A DNA stretch of 64,000 bases from Blastomonas sp. CACIA14H2 (GCA_000503195.1 AYSC01000013.1:1-64000); one strand, 5' to 3'. Positions 25,838-35,858 are shown, numbered from the stretch's first letter. Numbers and translations: made by a program. Notes: a model not told the origin generated them from the letters alone.

Positions 25838-26695
25838 ATGTTCATAGTTTCAGGAGCAACGGGCCATGTCGGCTCAGCTGTTGTGGAAGCGCTGCTGGAT
25901 CGCGGCCACGAGGTGATCGCCATTACGCGCAATGCGGCCCATGCTGACGCTCTGCAGAAGAATGGTGCTGCAATCGCCATAGCCGATCTCTACGATGTCG
26001 ACGCAATGCGTGACGTCTTCAGCAGGGGCAAGCGACTGTTCCTGCTCAACCCTCCCGCCGAGCCGCATACCGACACGGACAAGACGGAAAAGAAGACGGT
26101 GCGACATCTGCTCGCAGCCATCAAAGGCTCCGGTCTGAAGAAGATCGTCGCTGAATCGACCTATGGCGCTCAGCCGGGAGAGAAACTGGGCGATCTCAAT
26201 ACCCTCTTCGCGATGGAAGAAGGTCTGCGCGACCAGCGTATACCGACCGTCATTCTTCGCGCAGCCTACTATTTCAGCAACTGGGACGCGATGTGCAAGT
26301 CCGCTCGCGAAGGCACGCTCCCAACGATGTTTCCTGCGGCGCTGAAGCTGCCAATGGTTGCCCCCGCCGATCTTGGGAAGGCCGCTGCCGATCTATTGAG
26401 GGCACCGGTAGAGCAAACAGGAACCGTCTATGTCGAGGGTCCGGAGCAGTACTCCTCGCAAGACGTGGCAGATGCTTTTGCCAATGCATTGGGCCGCAAG
26501 GTGGATTTGGCAGTAACGCCACGCGATCAATGGGAAGAAGCCTACAGAACAATGGGATTTTCAGACGAGGCTGCATACTCCTACGCACGAATGACAGCCA
26601 TAGCGGCCGATGGCGACTACGATCAACCGCGCGATCCCGTTCACGGCTCGACATCGCTCCAGGACTATATCGATACCCTGGTCGAGAGAGGCTGA
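25838..26695 (+). CDS. NmrA-like NAD(P)-binding protein
   Basis: A 285-aa atypical short-chain dehydrogenase. The N-terminal Rossmann motif is VSGATGHVGSAVVEALLDRGH (GxxGxxG), followed by a YSNW-like segment (YYFSNWDAM) rather than a clear YxxxK catalytic pair. NmrA/QOR2-type proteins sense or use NAD(P)(H). AAGGAG lies 10 bases before ATG 25838. It is probably controlled by the YafY-type regulator just upstream. Confidence 0.85.
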   Translation: MFIVSGATGHVGSAVVEALLDRGHEVIAITRNAAHADALQKNGAAIAIADLYDVDAMRDVFSRGKRLFLLNPPAEPHTDTDKTEKKTVRHLLAAIKGSGLKKIVAESTYGAQPGEKLGDLNTLFAMEEGLRDQRIPTVILRAAYYFSNWDAMCKSAREGTLPTMFPAALKLPMVAPADLGKAAADLLRAPVEQTGTVYVEGPEQYSSQDVADAFANALGRKVDLAVTPRDQWEEAYRTMGFSDEAAYSYARMTAIAADGDYDQPRDPVHGSTSLQDYIDTLVERG

Positions 26696-26861
26696 CGCCA
26701 GAGCCGTTCGGCGAGCGTTGGCACGGCGGCATGACCAAATTGTTGTTCAACCTGGTGCCAGATCCAGCGTGAGCCTGATTTCGGGCACCATCCCAAGTTA
26801 ATGCATTTGAACCGTTAGGGGCCATTTTTGCGCACCAATGCTGGGCAGAGAGGTGGCCGAA

Positions 26862-27206
26862 ATGAACGTTGATACGGTTTTCGTCAGCGTCAATGCCCAG
26901 GACTTCGGGGCGCAATCGCAATGGTGGAGCCTACTTCTCAACCGACCATGGGATCGGGAACCCAGTCCGAGCTGTCACGAATGGAAGCTGAGCGACAGTA
27001 TACTCTTTCAGGTTCTCGACAATCCTTCGGGACCACGGACAACTGTCACGCTGCGAGTGGCTAATCTCGACGTCGAACTGGCGAGGCTGAGGGCGCAGGG
27101 TGTGGATGTGAGCGACCCGTCGAAGGTCGAAGGCTTCCAGACACTTCGTTACGTCCAGTTTGTCGAGCCCGAAGGCAACACGGTCGGCCTCCTTGACGGC
27201 CAATAG
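26862..27206 (+). CDS. glyoxalase/bleomycin-resistance-like (VOC) protein
   Basis: A 114-aa single-domain VOC-fold protein: VDTVFVSVNAQDFGAQSQWWSLLLNRPWD at the start and QFVEPEGNTVGLLDGQ at the end, where FVEPEGN is the usual final strand with its Glu. The first metal-site His is replaced (VFVSVN), so it may be a binding protein rather than an enzyme. Small VOC proteins of this kind often give resistance to electrophiles or antibiotics, but the substrate is unknown. Confidence 0.8.
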   Translation: MNVDTVFVSVNAQDFGAQSQWWSLLLNRPWDREPSPSCHEWKLSDSILFQVLDNPSGPRTTVTLRVANLDVELARLRAQGVDVSDPSKVEGFQTLRYVQFVEPEGNTVGLLDGQ

Positions 27207-27228
27207 ACAGACAACCGAGGAAAATCCG

Positions 27229-27675
27229 GTGACCGCAGAAGACGAAATCAGAAGAATGCTCGATCACAGGCGCGCAGCGATATCGGCGAAAGCAGCCGAT
27301 GCGAGCATCGAGCACTATGCCCAGGATGTGATCTTGTTCGATCTCGCGCCGCCACTGGCGCAGTCGTCATCCGATGCGAAGGATCCGGCGCAGGCTCAGC
27401 AGTGGTTCGACACCTGGGACGGTGCAATAGCGACTGAAATTACCGATCTGGTGGTGAAAGCGGAAGGTGATACCGCTTTTGCATTCGGACTGCTGCACAT
27501 GTCCGGCAACAGGACAGACAGCAGTCAAAGTGAATTCTGGTTTCGGACGACGGTTTGTCTGGAACGGCGAAACGGCCAGTGGCGCATCGTGCATGAACAC
27601 AACAGCTTCCCGATGCTGATGGACGGCAGCGGCAAGGCGGCTACCGATCTGCAACCCGATACACCGATTGATTAA
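27229..27675 (+). CDS. SnoaL-like/ketosteroid isomerase-fold protein
   Basis: A 148-aa NTF2-like protein: IRRMLDHRRAAISAKAADASIEHYAQDVILFDLAPPL at the N-terminus, then FAFGLLHMSGNR and RTTVCLERRNGQWRIVHEHNSFPM. This is the pattern of the SnoaL_3 / DUF4440 group. The GTG start at 27229 has GAGGAAA upstream. It follows the VOC gene by 22 bases, so both are likely in one transcript. Confidence 0.85.
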   Translation: MTAEDEIRRMLDHRRAAISAKAADASIEHYAQDVILFDLAPPLAQSSSDAKDPAQAQQWFDTWDGAIATEITDLVVKAEGDTAFAFGLLHMSGNRTDSSQSEFWFRTTVCLERRNGQWRIVHEHNSFPMLMDGSGKAATDLQPDTPID

Positions 27676-27705
27676 GCCGGCCTCGCTACGACAACGGAAA
27701 TAGGC

Positions 27706-27888
27706 ATGAATCTAAACGGAATCTCTATCGCTTTGGGCACCGCAATCGGCGTTGCCATTGGACTGGTGATGGACAACATCATCGCGGGGATCGGCATCGG
27801 GATGGCTATTGCGATTGCGTTCACGCTGCGGAACGGAGGTACGAAAAAATCCCAAACGCCTGAGGATCATCCAAAGGACAGCGATTGA
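27706..27888 (+). CDS. small membrane protein with glycine-zipper helices
   Basis: A 60-aa protein with two short hydrophobic segments rich in Gly and Ile (ISIALGTAIGVAIGLVMD and IIAGIGIGMAIAIAFTL) and a charged tail. It resembles the small glycine-zipper membrane proteins often annotated as hypothetical. No function can be given. Confidence 0.6.
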   Translation: MNLNGISIALGTAIGVAIGLVMDNIIAGIGIGMAIAIAFTLRNGGTKKSQTPEDHPKDSD

Positions 27889-27933
27889 TCGCTTCTTGCC
27901 ACGCGCACTTCCCGGGCGGCAAGCTCTTGAAAA

Positions 27934-28476
27934 ATGGGGATGTCAGTCATGTCGTCGCAGGTTGTCGTAATCACAGGCCTGATGGCATCCGGCAAGTCCA
28001 CCGTCGCACAGGCGGTTGCTGAAAAATTGCCGCGATCTGTTCACCTGCGGGGTGACGTTTTTCGGAAGATGATAGTATCGGGTCGGGCGGAGATGACACC
28101 CGAGCCGTCAGTCGAGGCTCTGGTGCAGCTTGAACTGCGCTATCGACTTGCCTGCGACAGCTGCGCGACCTATGCGACGGCAGGCTTCAACGTAGTTTAT
28201 CAAGACGTGATCCTTGGGCAGCACCTCGAAGCTGTCGTTTCGCGGCTCGCCCGCTTTGCCCCTTTGGTGGTCCTTCTAAATCCCAGCATCGCCGAGATTG
28301 CAAAACGCGATGCCTCGCGCCCGAAGACGGCATATGGCGGCTCGTGGACGCCTGCCGCGCTCGGGGCTTCATTGCGCGAAACACCGCGTCTGGGTCATTG
28401 GATCGACACATCGTCCATGACCGTGCCCGATACCGCAGCGCTTATCCTGAGCCAATGGAGAGACTTACAGTCTTAG
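27934..28476 (+). CDS. P-loop kinase-like AAA protein
   Basis: A protein of up to 180 aa with Walker A GLMASGKST at the N-terminus, and an RGDVFRK motif that fits the NMP-kinase or zeta-toxin/chloramphenicol-phosphotransferase-like fold. VVLLNPSIAEIAKRDASRP matches the LID/Arg region of these small kinases. Three in-frame ATGs occur (27934, 27940, 27949); GGGGA suits the last best. It may phosphorylate a small molecule such as an antibiotic or metabolite. No antitoxin gene is visible beside it. Confidence 0.75.
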   Translation: MGMSVMSSQVVVITGLMASGKSTVAQAVAEKLPRSVHLRGDVFRKMIVSGRAEMTPEPSVEALVQLELRYRLACDSCATYATAGFNVVYQDVILGQHLEAVVSRLARFAPLVVLLNPSIAEIAKRDASRPKTAYGGSWTPAALGASLRETPRLGHWIDTSSMTVPDTAALILSQWRDLQS

Positions 28477-28693
28477 GTCCGCAAAGAATTGATTGTGGAC
28501 CCAATGTGTTGAATCGGCGCAGCCGCAGAAGTGACCGTTCGGGGAACAGTTTCAGATTTTCGGCATTCTGCAGGGCCCCCGTCGAAGCTGCCTGGTAGGT
28601 GCCGGGACTTTGCAATAGCCCTGCTGAGGGTCGGTCGTAGGTGGATCCATGACCGTCGGCTCACTGTCGCGAGATGCTGTAATTTGCCGTTGT

Positions 28694-29265
28694 TCAATAA
28701 TTTCCGACCCGTTCGAAGAGTCCGTCATAAATGGTAACGAGCCCCATTTGATCGACTGTCAAATCCGCTCGGAAACCATGCGCGAAGCCAAGATCCAGAT
28801 AGCGAAAGCGTGTTTTTTCCAGCCGCGTGTAGCTCTGACGCGAACGGCTCACCTTCATGGACCCTGCGTCGATGAAACTGGTGTCGAGGCTTTGTTGACC
28901 TTGGCCTGACGCCATCATCGCTCGTATAGGAAAGGTGTTGCAAAATGGGGTGATTGACAGATCAGGTTCCAACGCGCCGTCGAGATCGGCGCGGGCTTTT
29001 CCGTCGACCTTCCATCCCACGCCGTCGCGCTCCAGCAATAGACTGGTTCGACTGGTTGCGTCATCCTTTTTGACGATGCAGGAGCGAACAGACCATTGTG
29101 GCGTCAGATCCCATCGGTCATCGACACAGAATCCGCCATTTTCGACGCTCATCGTGGTTGCAACCGCTGTTAGCGATCGTTGGCTATTGTCAGCGTCATC
29201 CTCTCAATTCCCGGGACATCGAGACGACGCCAGAACAAGATACGACGATCATTCTGCATGATCAT
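28694..29265 (-). pseudogene. putative glycolipid-binding protein (PF06475 family), frameshifted
   Basis: Residues from 29152 to 28694 match the body of the family: VGWKVDGKARADLDGALEPDLSITPFCNT, then a C-terminus QMGLVTIYDGLFERV. The missing start lies upstream in another frame: ILFWRRLDVPGIERM, the typical opening WRRLDxPGxE, from ATG 29265 or 29259 to a TAA at 29170-29172. One missing base (or two extra) around 29175-29190 would restore a protein of about 190 aa, the usual family length. It is either a decayed gene or an assembly error. Neighbouring fragments support decay. Confidence 0.7.
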
Positions 29266-29267
29266 CA

Positions 29268-29518
29268 GTCTGTCGCTACCAGCCAGCGGCTGCAAATGTC
29301 GTAGAACTCGTCGCGGCGGCACAGCACCAGCATGCTTTCCACGTGGGCGAAAGCGGCACGGGATCGACGATCTGCAGGCCGCCGGCGGAGATCAGCGCGC
29401 TGCCGGATGTCAATAAGAACCCGATGTCCGCTTCGTAAAATGACGGACCCACCCCGCATTGCACGGCGATTTCCCAGTCCGAGTACCCCTCAGTGAGAAT
29501 GACGTAGATAGGTGGCAA
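29268..29518 (-). pseudogene. DJ-1/PfpI family gene remnant
   Basis: The start PPIYVILTEGYSDWEIAVQ and ISAGGLQIVDP match the N-terminal third of DJ-1/PfpI proteins (ILTxGFADWE, then GG..V.PD). The frame then breaks; another frame continues with VESMLVLCRRDEFYDICSRW, where LVLCGGDE would be expected around the catalytic Cys, and stops at about 29268. The C-terminal half is absent, replaced by the glycolipid-binding gene. A frameshifted and truncated relic. Confidence 0.6.
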
Positions 29519-29693
29519 AACTTAAAGCCTCGTCGATCAGCGGCAGGGGTGACCGACTTGCGGTATGCGTTGGCGGTCTTCTTCTGTCTTTTAAATAAGT
29601 TATTGAACGGTGAGCATCACAACAGCCAATGGCAGAGCAGATGCCACTTGAGGGCAATTCAGCTTTGTACCAGCTAGGCATCGAAAGGACGAT

Positions 29694-30404
29694 ATGAGCC
29701 AAGAAGCGCTGCGCGGGCAATCCTTGCCAGAGCTTGAGGGGCGGGTAGCTCCGACATCGCGCAAGACGCTGTTGCTGGCAATCATCGGCCTCCTCATCGC
29801 GTTCGGCGTTCCGGAACTGGGCCTCCCGCAACGGATATTCGGCGATACCGCAATCGGACCACGGATCGGCCGCGAAATCGTGTGGATCGGGCTGGCCGCA
29901 CTGCTGATCTGGTGGGTAACGCGCATCGAGCGCAAGTCACTCGCGTCCATCGGGCTGATCAGACCGACCTGGCGAAGCATCGTCTGGGGCATAGCTGGAG
30001 CGATCCTGCTGCTTGCCACCTTAATGATAAGCTTCGCCATAATCATTCCATCGCTCGGGCTTGCGCAGAACATGGAAGCGACCCGCGCGGTCGTCGACGT
30101 TCCGCTGTGGTTGTTTCTTGCGACGCCGATCGTCGCCGGCATCACTGAGGAAATCGTCTACCGCGGCTACGCCATCGAGCGGCTGACGCTGCTTACGGGC
30201 AAGCGGTGGTTAGCGGCAGCCGTGGCAGGGGCCACATTCATTGCGAGTCATGCTGCCTGGGGCAGTGCACAGCTGGTGCCGGTCGCCTTTGCGACCTTGA
30301 TCCTGACAGGGCTTTACCTGTGGCGGCGCGATCTCCCATCGGTAATGATCGCACATGCGGTCGCCAACTTGATCGGGTTTGCTCTGGCACGGCTCCAGAC
30401 ATGA
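29694..30404 (+). CDS. CPBP family intramembrane metalloprotease
   Basis: A 236-aa membrane protein with about six helices. Conserved CPBP (Abi/CAAX protease) motifs are present: EEIVYRGYAIERL (EExxxR), then FIASHAAWG and MIAHAVANLIGF, which supply the metal-binding His. Members process prenylated peptides or give bacteriocin immunity; the role here is unknown. It is bounded on the left by decayed genes (28477-29693) and on the right by about 1 kb without an intact gene. Confidence 0.9.
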   Translation: MSQEALRGQSLPELEGRVAPTSRKTLLLAIIGLLIAFGVPELGLPQRIFGDTAIGPRIGREIVWIGLAALLIWWVTRIERKSLASIGLIRPTWRSIVWGIAGAILLLATLMISFAIIIPSLGLAQNMEATRAVVDVPLWLFLATPIVAGITEEIVYRGYAIERLTLLTGKRWLAAAVAGATFIASHAAWGSAQLVPVAFATLILTGLYLWRRDLPSVMIAHAVANLIGFALARLQT

Positions 30405-30949
30405 GCGGGTCCAAGTTTTTCGCAAGATCTGCGGCATTGCAAACATGGATGGGCTCGCCGAGACCAGACAATCTTCTCCGATTATGGCTGCACGGGCTGT
30501 GCAATGACGCCTCCCGACCCAGCTCAAGTCGTTCGCCCACACACGAGCAAACGGCAGCTTCTGGCAGACCCCGCCATTCCCGCTTCAGCAGCTCCTCTTC
30601 ACTACGAACATCCGCAAGTAACCGTCACTGATAAAGGTGCCGTCGAATCTCCATGCGCCGGTGACACCGATCCGAACCGGATATCCTCCCGAATATCCGG
30701 AAGCGACGCGATCTCCATCTTCAGCCGATCCATGACATCTAAGCTCACCGCTTCCTCTATAAGCTGCATGAATTGGAGGATAGGCAGAGGCCGTCTCAGT
30801 GCGTCTGGGACGACGAAATCGCTGGCTTCGGGACCAAAGGCAGCCATCAATGCAGCCTTCGCACCTACCGCACCCGCCGCGTCCGGCATGGTATACTGGC
30901 TGGCGCTATCTTGTGCGGCCTGCATCGGGTTGGCGTCAAAGCAGTTTGG

Positions 30950-31068
30950 GGCCAGCTGAGCCGGTATCCCACGGCCGGTTCGTTTAGGATCAGCACCGGC
31001 GCGGCCGGATCGGCTTCGAGTTTCTGTCGCAAGGCACGGATGGCTACCCTGAGGTAATCGATATGGCA
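30950..31068 (-). pseudogene. relic of a kdpE-type response regulator C-terminus
   Basis: The minus strand encodes HIDYLRVAIRALRQKLEADP followed by LILNEPAVGYRLSW, the end of an OmpR/KdpE winged helix, preceded at once by a stop codon. The intact KdpE at 38497 ends DYLRVAVRALRRKIEQDP...LIINEPGIGYRI, so the relic is a diverged relative rather than a recent duplicate. It lies about 420 bp upstream of the intact kdp operon. A further open stretch to about 30602 is not recognisable, and the rest of 30405-31484 holds no supported gene. Confidence 0.65.
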
Positions 31069-31484
31069 TCTTTATGGATCGAGCGGCTTCCGGGCCCGTC
31101 CTTGACGCATAACGTTCAGATCCAGCGCAGAAGCCTCACCTCCAGATGAGAGAGATGCACCGCCAGAAGGGTCAATCACTGGCGAGCCGAAAAGGCACCC
31201 TGAGACCGCCATTTTCGACGGTCCCAGGGCACGAGTTTTGACGAGTCCGGCGGGACAATTCTCGTCTGGGCAAGAAGCATCTTGCTGGCAGCCGGATGGC
31301 GCATGGCAGTGTGAAACATCCATGTGGATCAACGCCTTGCGACATGAAATCCTCGTAAAACCCGCATCTAATTCCGAGTGATCAACGCGATTTTCATGCG
31401 TTTTTCACGCCGCTCGTGGCTTTTGCACCGCGCTTTTTTACAGGCCCAAGGCGCACGTAACGCTCCGCCAAACAAGGAGCTCAT

Positions 31485-31574
31485 ATGTCCTTCGATCTTG
31501 CGCTGGCTGGCGTCGTCGCCATCGGCCTGCTGGTCTATCTCGTCGTCGTCCTGATGACCCCGGAGCGCTTCTGA
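31485..31574 (+). CDS. kdpF: KdpF, small subunit of the high-affinity potassium pump
   Basis: A 29-aa single-helix membrane peptide, [20 protein letters not shown] then VVLMTPERF. The ending PERF is the classic KdpF C-terminus. It stabilises the KdpABC complex. AAGGAG lies 8 bases before the ATG, and its stop overlaps the kdpB start (TGATG). Confidence 0.88.
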   Translation: MSFDLALAGVVAIGLLVYLVVVLMTPERF

Positions 31575-33589
31575 TGGAGCGCGCATCGCTGTTCGAGCGC
31601 AAGCTGGTGATGCCGGCCCTGCGCGATTCCTTCGTCAAGCTCGACCCGCGCACGCTGGTGCGCAACCCGGTGATGTTCACGACCGCGGTGGTGGCCGCCG
31701 TCGCCACCGTGGTGATGGTGCGCAATCTGGCCATCGGGAGCGGCGATCCACTGTTCGAGGGTCAGCTGGTTTTCTGGCTGTGGCTGACGGTGCTGTTCGG
31801 CAATTTCGCCGAGGCGCTCGCAGAAGGACGCGGCAAGGCCCAGGCACAGTCGCTGCGTTCGACAAAGGATCAGCTCGTTGCGTTCCGCATCGGTCAGGAT
31901 GGCAGGGTTGTTGAAATTGCCGCCACACAGCTCCACACGGGTGATGTGGTGCGGGTCATCCAGGGCCAGCTCATTCCGGCCGACGGCGAGGTCGTTGCAG
32001 GGGTTGCCTCGGTCAACGAGGCGGCGATCACCGGGGAGAGCGCGCCAGTCATCCGCGAGGCGGGAGGCGACCGGTCTGCGGTGACCGCGGGCACCATGGT
32101 CATCGCCGATCAGATCGACATCAAGGTCACGGCAGAGCCCGGCAGCGGCTTTCTCGATCGCATGATCGCGCTGGTCGAAGGCGCCAGCCGCCAGAAGACG
32201 CCCAACGAGATCGCACTGACCGTGCTGCTGACCGGCCTGACGCTGATCTTCCTGATTGCCGTCGGCACCCTTCCTGCCTTCGCAGCTTATGCCGGGGGCG
32301 AGATTGCCGTGCCGGTGCTGATCGCGCTCTTCGTTGCGCTCATTCCCACCACCATTTCTGGCCTGCTCTCGGCCATCGGCATCGCGGGTATGGACCGGCT
32401 GATCCGCTTCAACGTGCTCGCCAAATCGGGCCGCGCGGTCGAAGCGGCGGGCGACATCAGCACGCTGCTGCTCGACAAGACCGGGACGATCACGATCGGC
32501 GACCGGCAGGCGAGCGAGTTCGTGCCGCTGCCGGGCGTAGCCCAGGCCGATCTGGTCGCGGCTGCGCGCCTCTCGAGCCTCACCGATACCACGCCCGAGG
32601 GCCGTTCGATTGTGCTCCTGGCCGGTGACGGCGATGCGATGCCCGCAGGTGCCGAGCCGATCGCGTTTACTTCGCAGACACGGGTCAGCGGACTGATGAT
32701 CGGCGAACGCGCGCTGATCAAGGGTGCGGTCGATGCCGTGCTGCGGCGGCTGGGCGACAAGGCCGATCCGACCGCTGCCGCCGCGCTGCGTCAGGCATCC
32801 GAGAGCATCGCCCGGTCGGGCGGCACGCCGCTCGCCGTCGCCGATGGCAACCGGCTGCTCGGCGTCGTCCACCTCAAGGACATCGTCAAGGCGGGCATCC
32901 GCGAACGCTTTGCCGAACTCCGCCGCATGGGCATCCGCACGGTGATGATCACCGGTGACAATCCGCTCACCGCCGCCTCGATCGCCGCCGAAAGCGGGGT
33001 GGACGATTTCCTCGCCGAGGCGACCCCCGAGGACAAGCTGGCGCTGATCCGCAAGGAACAGGCGGGCGGCAAGCTGGTCGCGATGTGCGGCGACGGCACC
33101 AACGATGCGCCCGCATTGGCGCAATCGGATGTCGGCGTCGCGATGAACACCGGCACCCAGGCGGCGCGCGAGGCGGGCAATATGGTCGATCTGGACAGCG
33201 ATCCGACCAAACTCATCGAGATCATCGGCATCGGCAAGCAGCTGCTGATGACGCGCGGCGCGCTCACCACCTTCTCGATCGCCAATGACGTCGCCAAATA
33301 TTTCGCTATCCTGCCCGCGATCTTCGTCGTGCTCTATCCCTCGCTGGGCGTGCTCAACGTGATGGGGCTGGCAACGCCGTCGAGCGCGATCCTGTCGGCG
33401 ATCATCTTCAATGCGATCATCATTCCGCTGCTGGTGCCGCTGGCGCTCAAGGGCGTGGCCTATCGCCCGATGCCCGCGGCCAGCCAGTTGCTGCGCAATC
33501 TGGGCATCTATGGCCTGGGCGGCGTGGTCGCGCCGTTCATCGGCATCAAGCTCATCGACATCGCCGTTGCCGGCCTCGGCCTGGCCTGA
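31574..33589 (+). CDS. kdpB: potassium-transporting ATPase subunit KdpB
   Basis: A 671-aa P-type ATPase that energises potassium uptake. Motifs in order are TGESAPVI (dephosphorylation loop, with the Ser that is an inhibitory phosphorylation site in E. coli), [22 protein letters not shown] in the membrane domain, the phosphorylation site [21 protein letters not shown], and [23 protein letters not shown]. All key residues are intact. Unusually it precedes kdpA, whereas kdpA comes first in the familiar kdpFABC order. Confidence 0.97.
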   Translation: MERASLFERKLVMPALRDSFVKLDPRTLVRNPVMFTTAVVAAVATVVMVRNLAIGSGDPLFEGQLVFWLWLTVLFGNFAEALAEGRGKAQAQSLRSTKDQLVAFRIGQDGRVVEIAATQLHTGDVVRVIQGQLIPADGEVVAGVASVNEAAITGESAPVIREAGGDRSAVTAGTMVIADQIDIKVTAEPGSGFLDRMIALVEGASRQKTPNEIALTVLLTGLTLIFLIAVGTLPAFAAYAGGEIAVPVLIALFVALIPTTISGLLSAIGIAGMDRLIRFNVLAKSGRAVEAAGDISTLLLDKTGTITIGDRQASEFVPLPGVAQADLVAAARLSSLTDTTPEGRSIVLLAGDGDAMPAGAEPIAFTSQTRVSGLMIGERALIKGAVDAVLRRLGDKADPTAAAALRQASESIARSGGTPLAVADGNRLLGVVHLKDIVKAGIRERFAELRRMGIRTVMITGDNPLTAASIAAESGVDDFLAEATPEDKLALIRKEQAGGKLVAMCGDGTNDAPALAQSDVGVAMNTGTQAAREAGNMVDLDSDPTKLIEIIGIGKQLLMTRGALTTFSIANDVAKYFAILPAIFVVLYPSLGVLNVMGLATPSSAILSAIIFNAIIIPLLVPLALKGVAYRPMPAASQLLRNLGIYGLGGVVAPFIGIKLIDIAVAGLGLA

Positions 33590-33607
33590 GCGAGAGGACC
33601 TATCATC

Positions 33608-35266
33608 ATGCTTGCATCCTTTCTTACCGTCGCGCTGATCGTCGGCGGTGCCGCGCTGCTATCCTGGCCGCTGGGCCGGTTCATGGCGGCGCTCTTCTCC
33701 GGCCGCTACGCCAGTGCCGATAGCCTGTTCGCGCGCATTGCCGGTTCGTCGCAGGACCAGGACTGGAAAGCCTATTCGGTCGCGCTGCTGGTCTTCAACG
33801 CGGTGATGTTTGCCTTCGTGTTCGCGCTGCTCTCGCTTCAGCACCTGCTCCCGCTCAACCCGGACGGCCAGGGACCAGCCTCGATCCATCTGATCTTCAA
33901 CACCACGGCCTCGTTCGTGACCAACACCAATCTCCAGCATTATTCGGGCGAGAGCACCTGGAGCTATCTGGCGCAACTTGCTGGCCTGATGTGGCTCCAG
34001 TTCGTGTCCGCCGCGACCGGCATCGCCGCGCTCGCCGCGCTGGCGCGAGGGATTGCAGGCCACCCGAGCATGGGCAATTTCTTCATCGACCTGCAACGCG
34101 CCTCTTTCTGCGTGCTGCTGCCGATCGCACTGGTCGTGGCGCTTTCTCTGGCGGCATCGGGTGTGCCGATGACGCTGGAGGGCGCAGCGCAGGTGACGAC
34201 GCTGGAAGGCGCGGCGCAGACCATCGCGCGTGGTCCCGCAGCCGCCTTTGTCGCGATCAAGCAGCTCGGCACCAATGGCGGCGGATTTTTCGGCCCCAAT
34301 TCGACGCACCCGTTCGAGAACCCGACGCTCTGGGCGAACTTCATCGAGATGGCCGCGATCATCATCATCCCGATGGCCTGCGTCTGGATGTTCGGCCGGA
34401 TGATCGGACGCATTCGGCATGCCGGGGTCATCTTCGTCGTGATGGCGGCGCTGCTGCTGGTCAAGATCACGGCGGTCCTAGCCTTCGAGGCTGCTCCGAC
34501 CCAGGCTTTTGCCGACCTGCCTATCGAGCAGAATGTCGGCAATCTGGAAGGAAAGGAACTGCGCCTCGGTGCCACCACCGGCCCGCTCTGGGCGGCAATC
34601 ACCACCTCGACCAGCAATGGCTCGGTCGGCGCGATGCACGACAGCCTGAACCCGCTTGCAGGGCTCGTTCCGATGGCCGGCATGTGGCTCAACGAGACTT
34701 TTGGCGGCGTCGGCGTCGGCATGATCAACATGTTCCTCTACATCGTCGTCGCAGTGTTCGTCGCGGGCATGATGGTCGGCCGCACGCCCGAATATCTCGG
34801 CCACCGCATCGAGGGACGCGAGATGCGGCTGGCGGTGCTGGCGCTGATCAGCCACCCGGTGCTGATCCTGGGCGGGACCGCGCTGTTCGCGGCCACAAGC
34901 TGGGGCGTCGATACGCTGAACAACACCGGCGCGCATGGCTTTTCGGAGATCCTCTACGAATTCAGCTCTGCGGCAGCCAATAACGGCTCGGGCTTCGAGG
35001 GGCTGGGCGATAACACCGCTCCCTGGAACTTGGCGACGGGCATCGTGATGCTGATCGGCCGCTATCTGCCGATCCTCGTTCCGCTCGCCATTGTCGGATC
35101 GCTGATGGCCAAGCGGCGCAGCGCTGAAAGCGTCGGCACGCTCAGCGTGGAGAGCAATACCTTCGGGATCATGCTGCTGATCACCATCCTGATCTTCGGC
35201 GCGCTCACCTTCTTCCCCGCTGCGGCGCTCGGACCGATCGCCGAACATGTCACGCTGATGCGTTGA
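33608..35266 (+). CDS. kdpA: potassium-transporting ATPase subunit KdpA
   Basis: A 552-aa channel-like subunit that binds and translocates potassium. Family marks include FNTTASFVTNTNLQHYSGE (first selectivity region), FVAIKQLGTNGGGFFGPNSTHPFENP (second), and SSAAANNGSGFEGL and ALTFFPAAALGPIAEH near the end. About ten membrane helices are visible. It starts 18 bases after kdpB with a GAGAGGA site. Confidence 0.97.
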   Translation: MLASFLTVALIVGGAALLSWPLGRFMAALFSGRYASADSLFARIAGSSQDQDWKAYSVALLVFNAVMFAFVFALLSLQHLLPLNPDGQGPASIHLIFNTTASFVTNTNLQHYSGESTWSYLAQLAGLMWLQFVSAATGIAALAALARGIAGHPSMGNFFIDLQRASFCVLLPIALVVALSLAASGVPMTLEGAAQVTTLEGAAQTIARGPAAAFVAIKQLGTNGGGFFGPNSTHPFENPTLWANFIEMAAIIIIPMACVWMFGRMIGRIRHAGVIFVVMAALLLVKITAVLAFEAAPTQAFADLPIEQNVGNLEGKELRLGATTGPLWAAITTSTSNGSVGAMHDSLNPLAGLVPMAGMWLNETFGGVGVGMINMFLYIVVAVFVAGMMVGRTPEYLGHRIEGREMRLAVLALISHPVLILGGTALFAATSWGVDTLNNTGAHGFSEILYEFSSAAANNGSGFEGLGDNTAPWNLATGIVMLIGRYLPILVPLAIVGSLMAKRRSAESVGTLSVESNTFGIMLLITILIFGALTFFPAAALGPIAEHVTLMR

Positions 35267-35292
35267 AGCCAGGCCAGACAAGGAACACCATC

Positions 35293-35847
35293 ATGGGCCA
35301 TATCTTCCCCTCGTTGCGGCTCTGGATTGCCACGCTCGCCATCTGCGTTTTCGCCTATGCCGGGCTGGTTCTGGGCTTTGCCCAGACGGCTGTGCCGTTC
35401 CAGGCCAATGGATCGATCATCATGCAGGAAGGAAGACCGATCGGCAGCCGACTGATCGCGCAGAATTTCACGCAAGATCGTTATTTCTGGCCGCGACCCT
35501 CGGCTGCCGATTACAACGGCATGGGGGCTGCCGGCAGCAACCTTTCGCCGACCAGCGACAAGCTGGAGCAGCGCGCTGCCGAAACCGTGTCGCGTTACGC
35601 CGCCGCGCAGGATGATCCGATCCCGGCCGATCTTGTTGCAGCGTCGGGTGGCGGGCTCGACCCGCATATCTCGCTCGCTGGTGCGCGCTATCAGGCTGGT
35701 CGTGTCGCGGCGGCGCGCGGGCTGCCCGCTCGCGATGTCGAGGCACTGATAAACCGGCTGGCTTACGCACCCGGCGGCGTCTTTGCGCCCGACCGGATCG
35801 TCAATGTGCTCGAGCTGAATATGGCACTCGACAAGCTGGGCCGCTAA
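35293..35847 (+). CDS. kdpC: potassium-transporting ATPase subunit KdpC
   Basis: A 184-aa subunit with one N-terminal membrane helix and a periplasmic domain: GSRLIAQNFTQDRYFWPRPS, then SGGGLDPHISLAGARYQAGRVA, all characteristic of KdpC. It acts with KdpA and KdpB at the inner membrane. AAGGAACACC lies before the ATG at 35293; the upstream in-frame TTG is rejected. Confidence 0.96.
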   Translation: MGHIFPSLRLWIATLAICVFAYAGLVLGFAQTAVPFQANGSIIMQEGRPIGSRLIAQNFTQDRYFWPRPSAADYNGMGAAGSNLSPTSDKLEQRAAETVSRYAAAQDDPIPADLVAASGGGLDPHISLAGARYQAGRVAAARGLPARDVEALINRLAYAPGGVFAPDRIVNVLELNMALDKLGR

Positions 35848-35858
35848 GGCTGGAGGCG

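Noticed and set aside
27934-28476. Toxin of a toxin-antitoxin pair (zeta-like)
   Set aside because: The P-loop fold is compatible, but no epsilon-type antitoxin or other small partner gene is adjacent.
30602-30950. Minus-strand open stretch beside the kdpE relic
   Set aside because: About 110 residues look plausible, but no family could be recognised, and the start would lie in relic sequence; not called as a gene.
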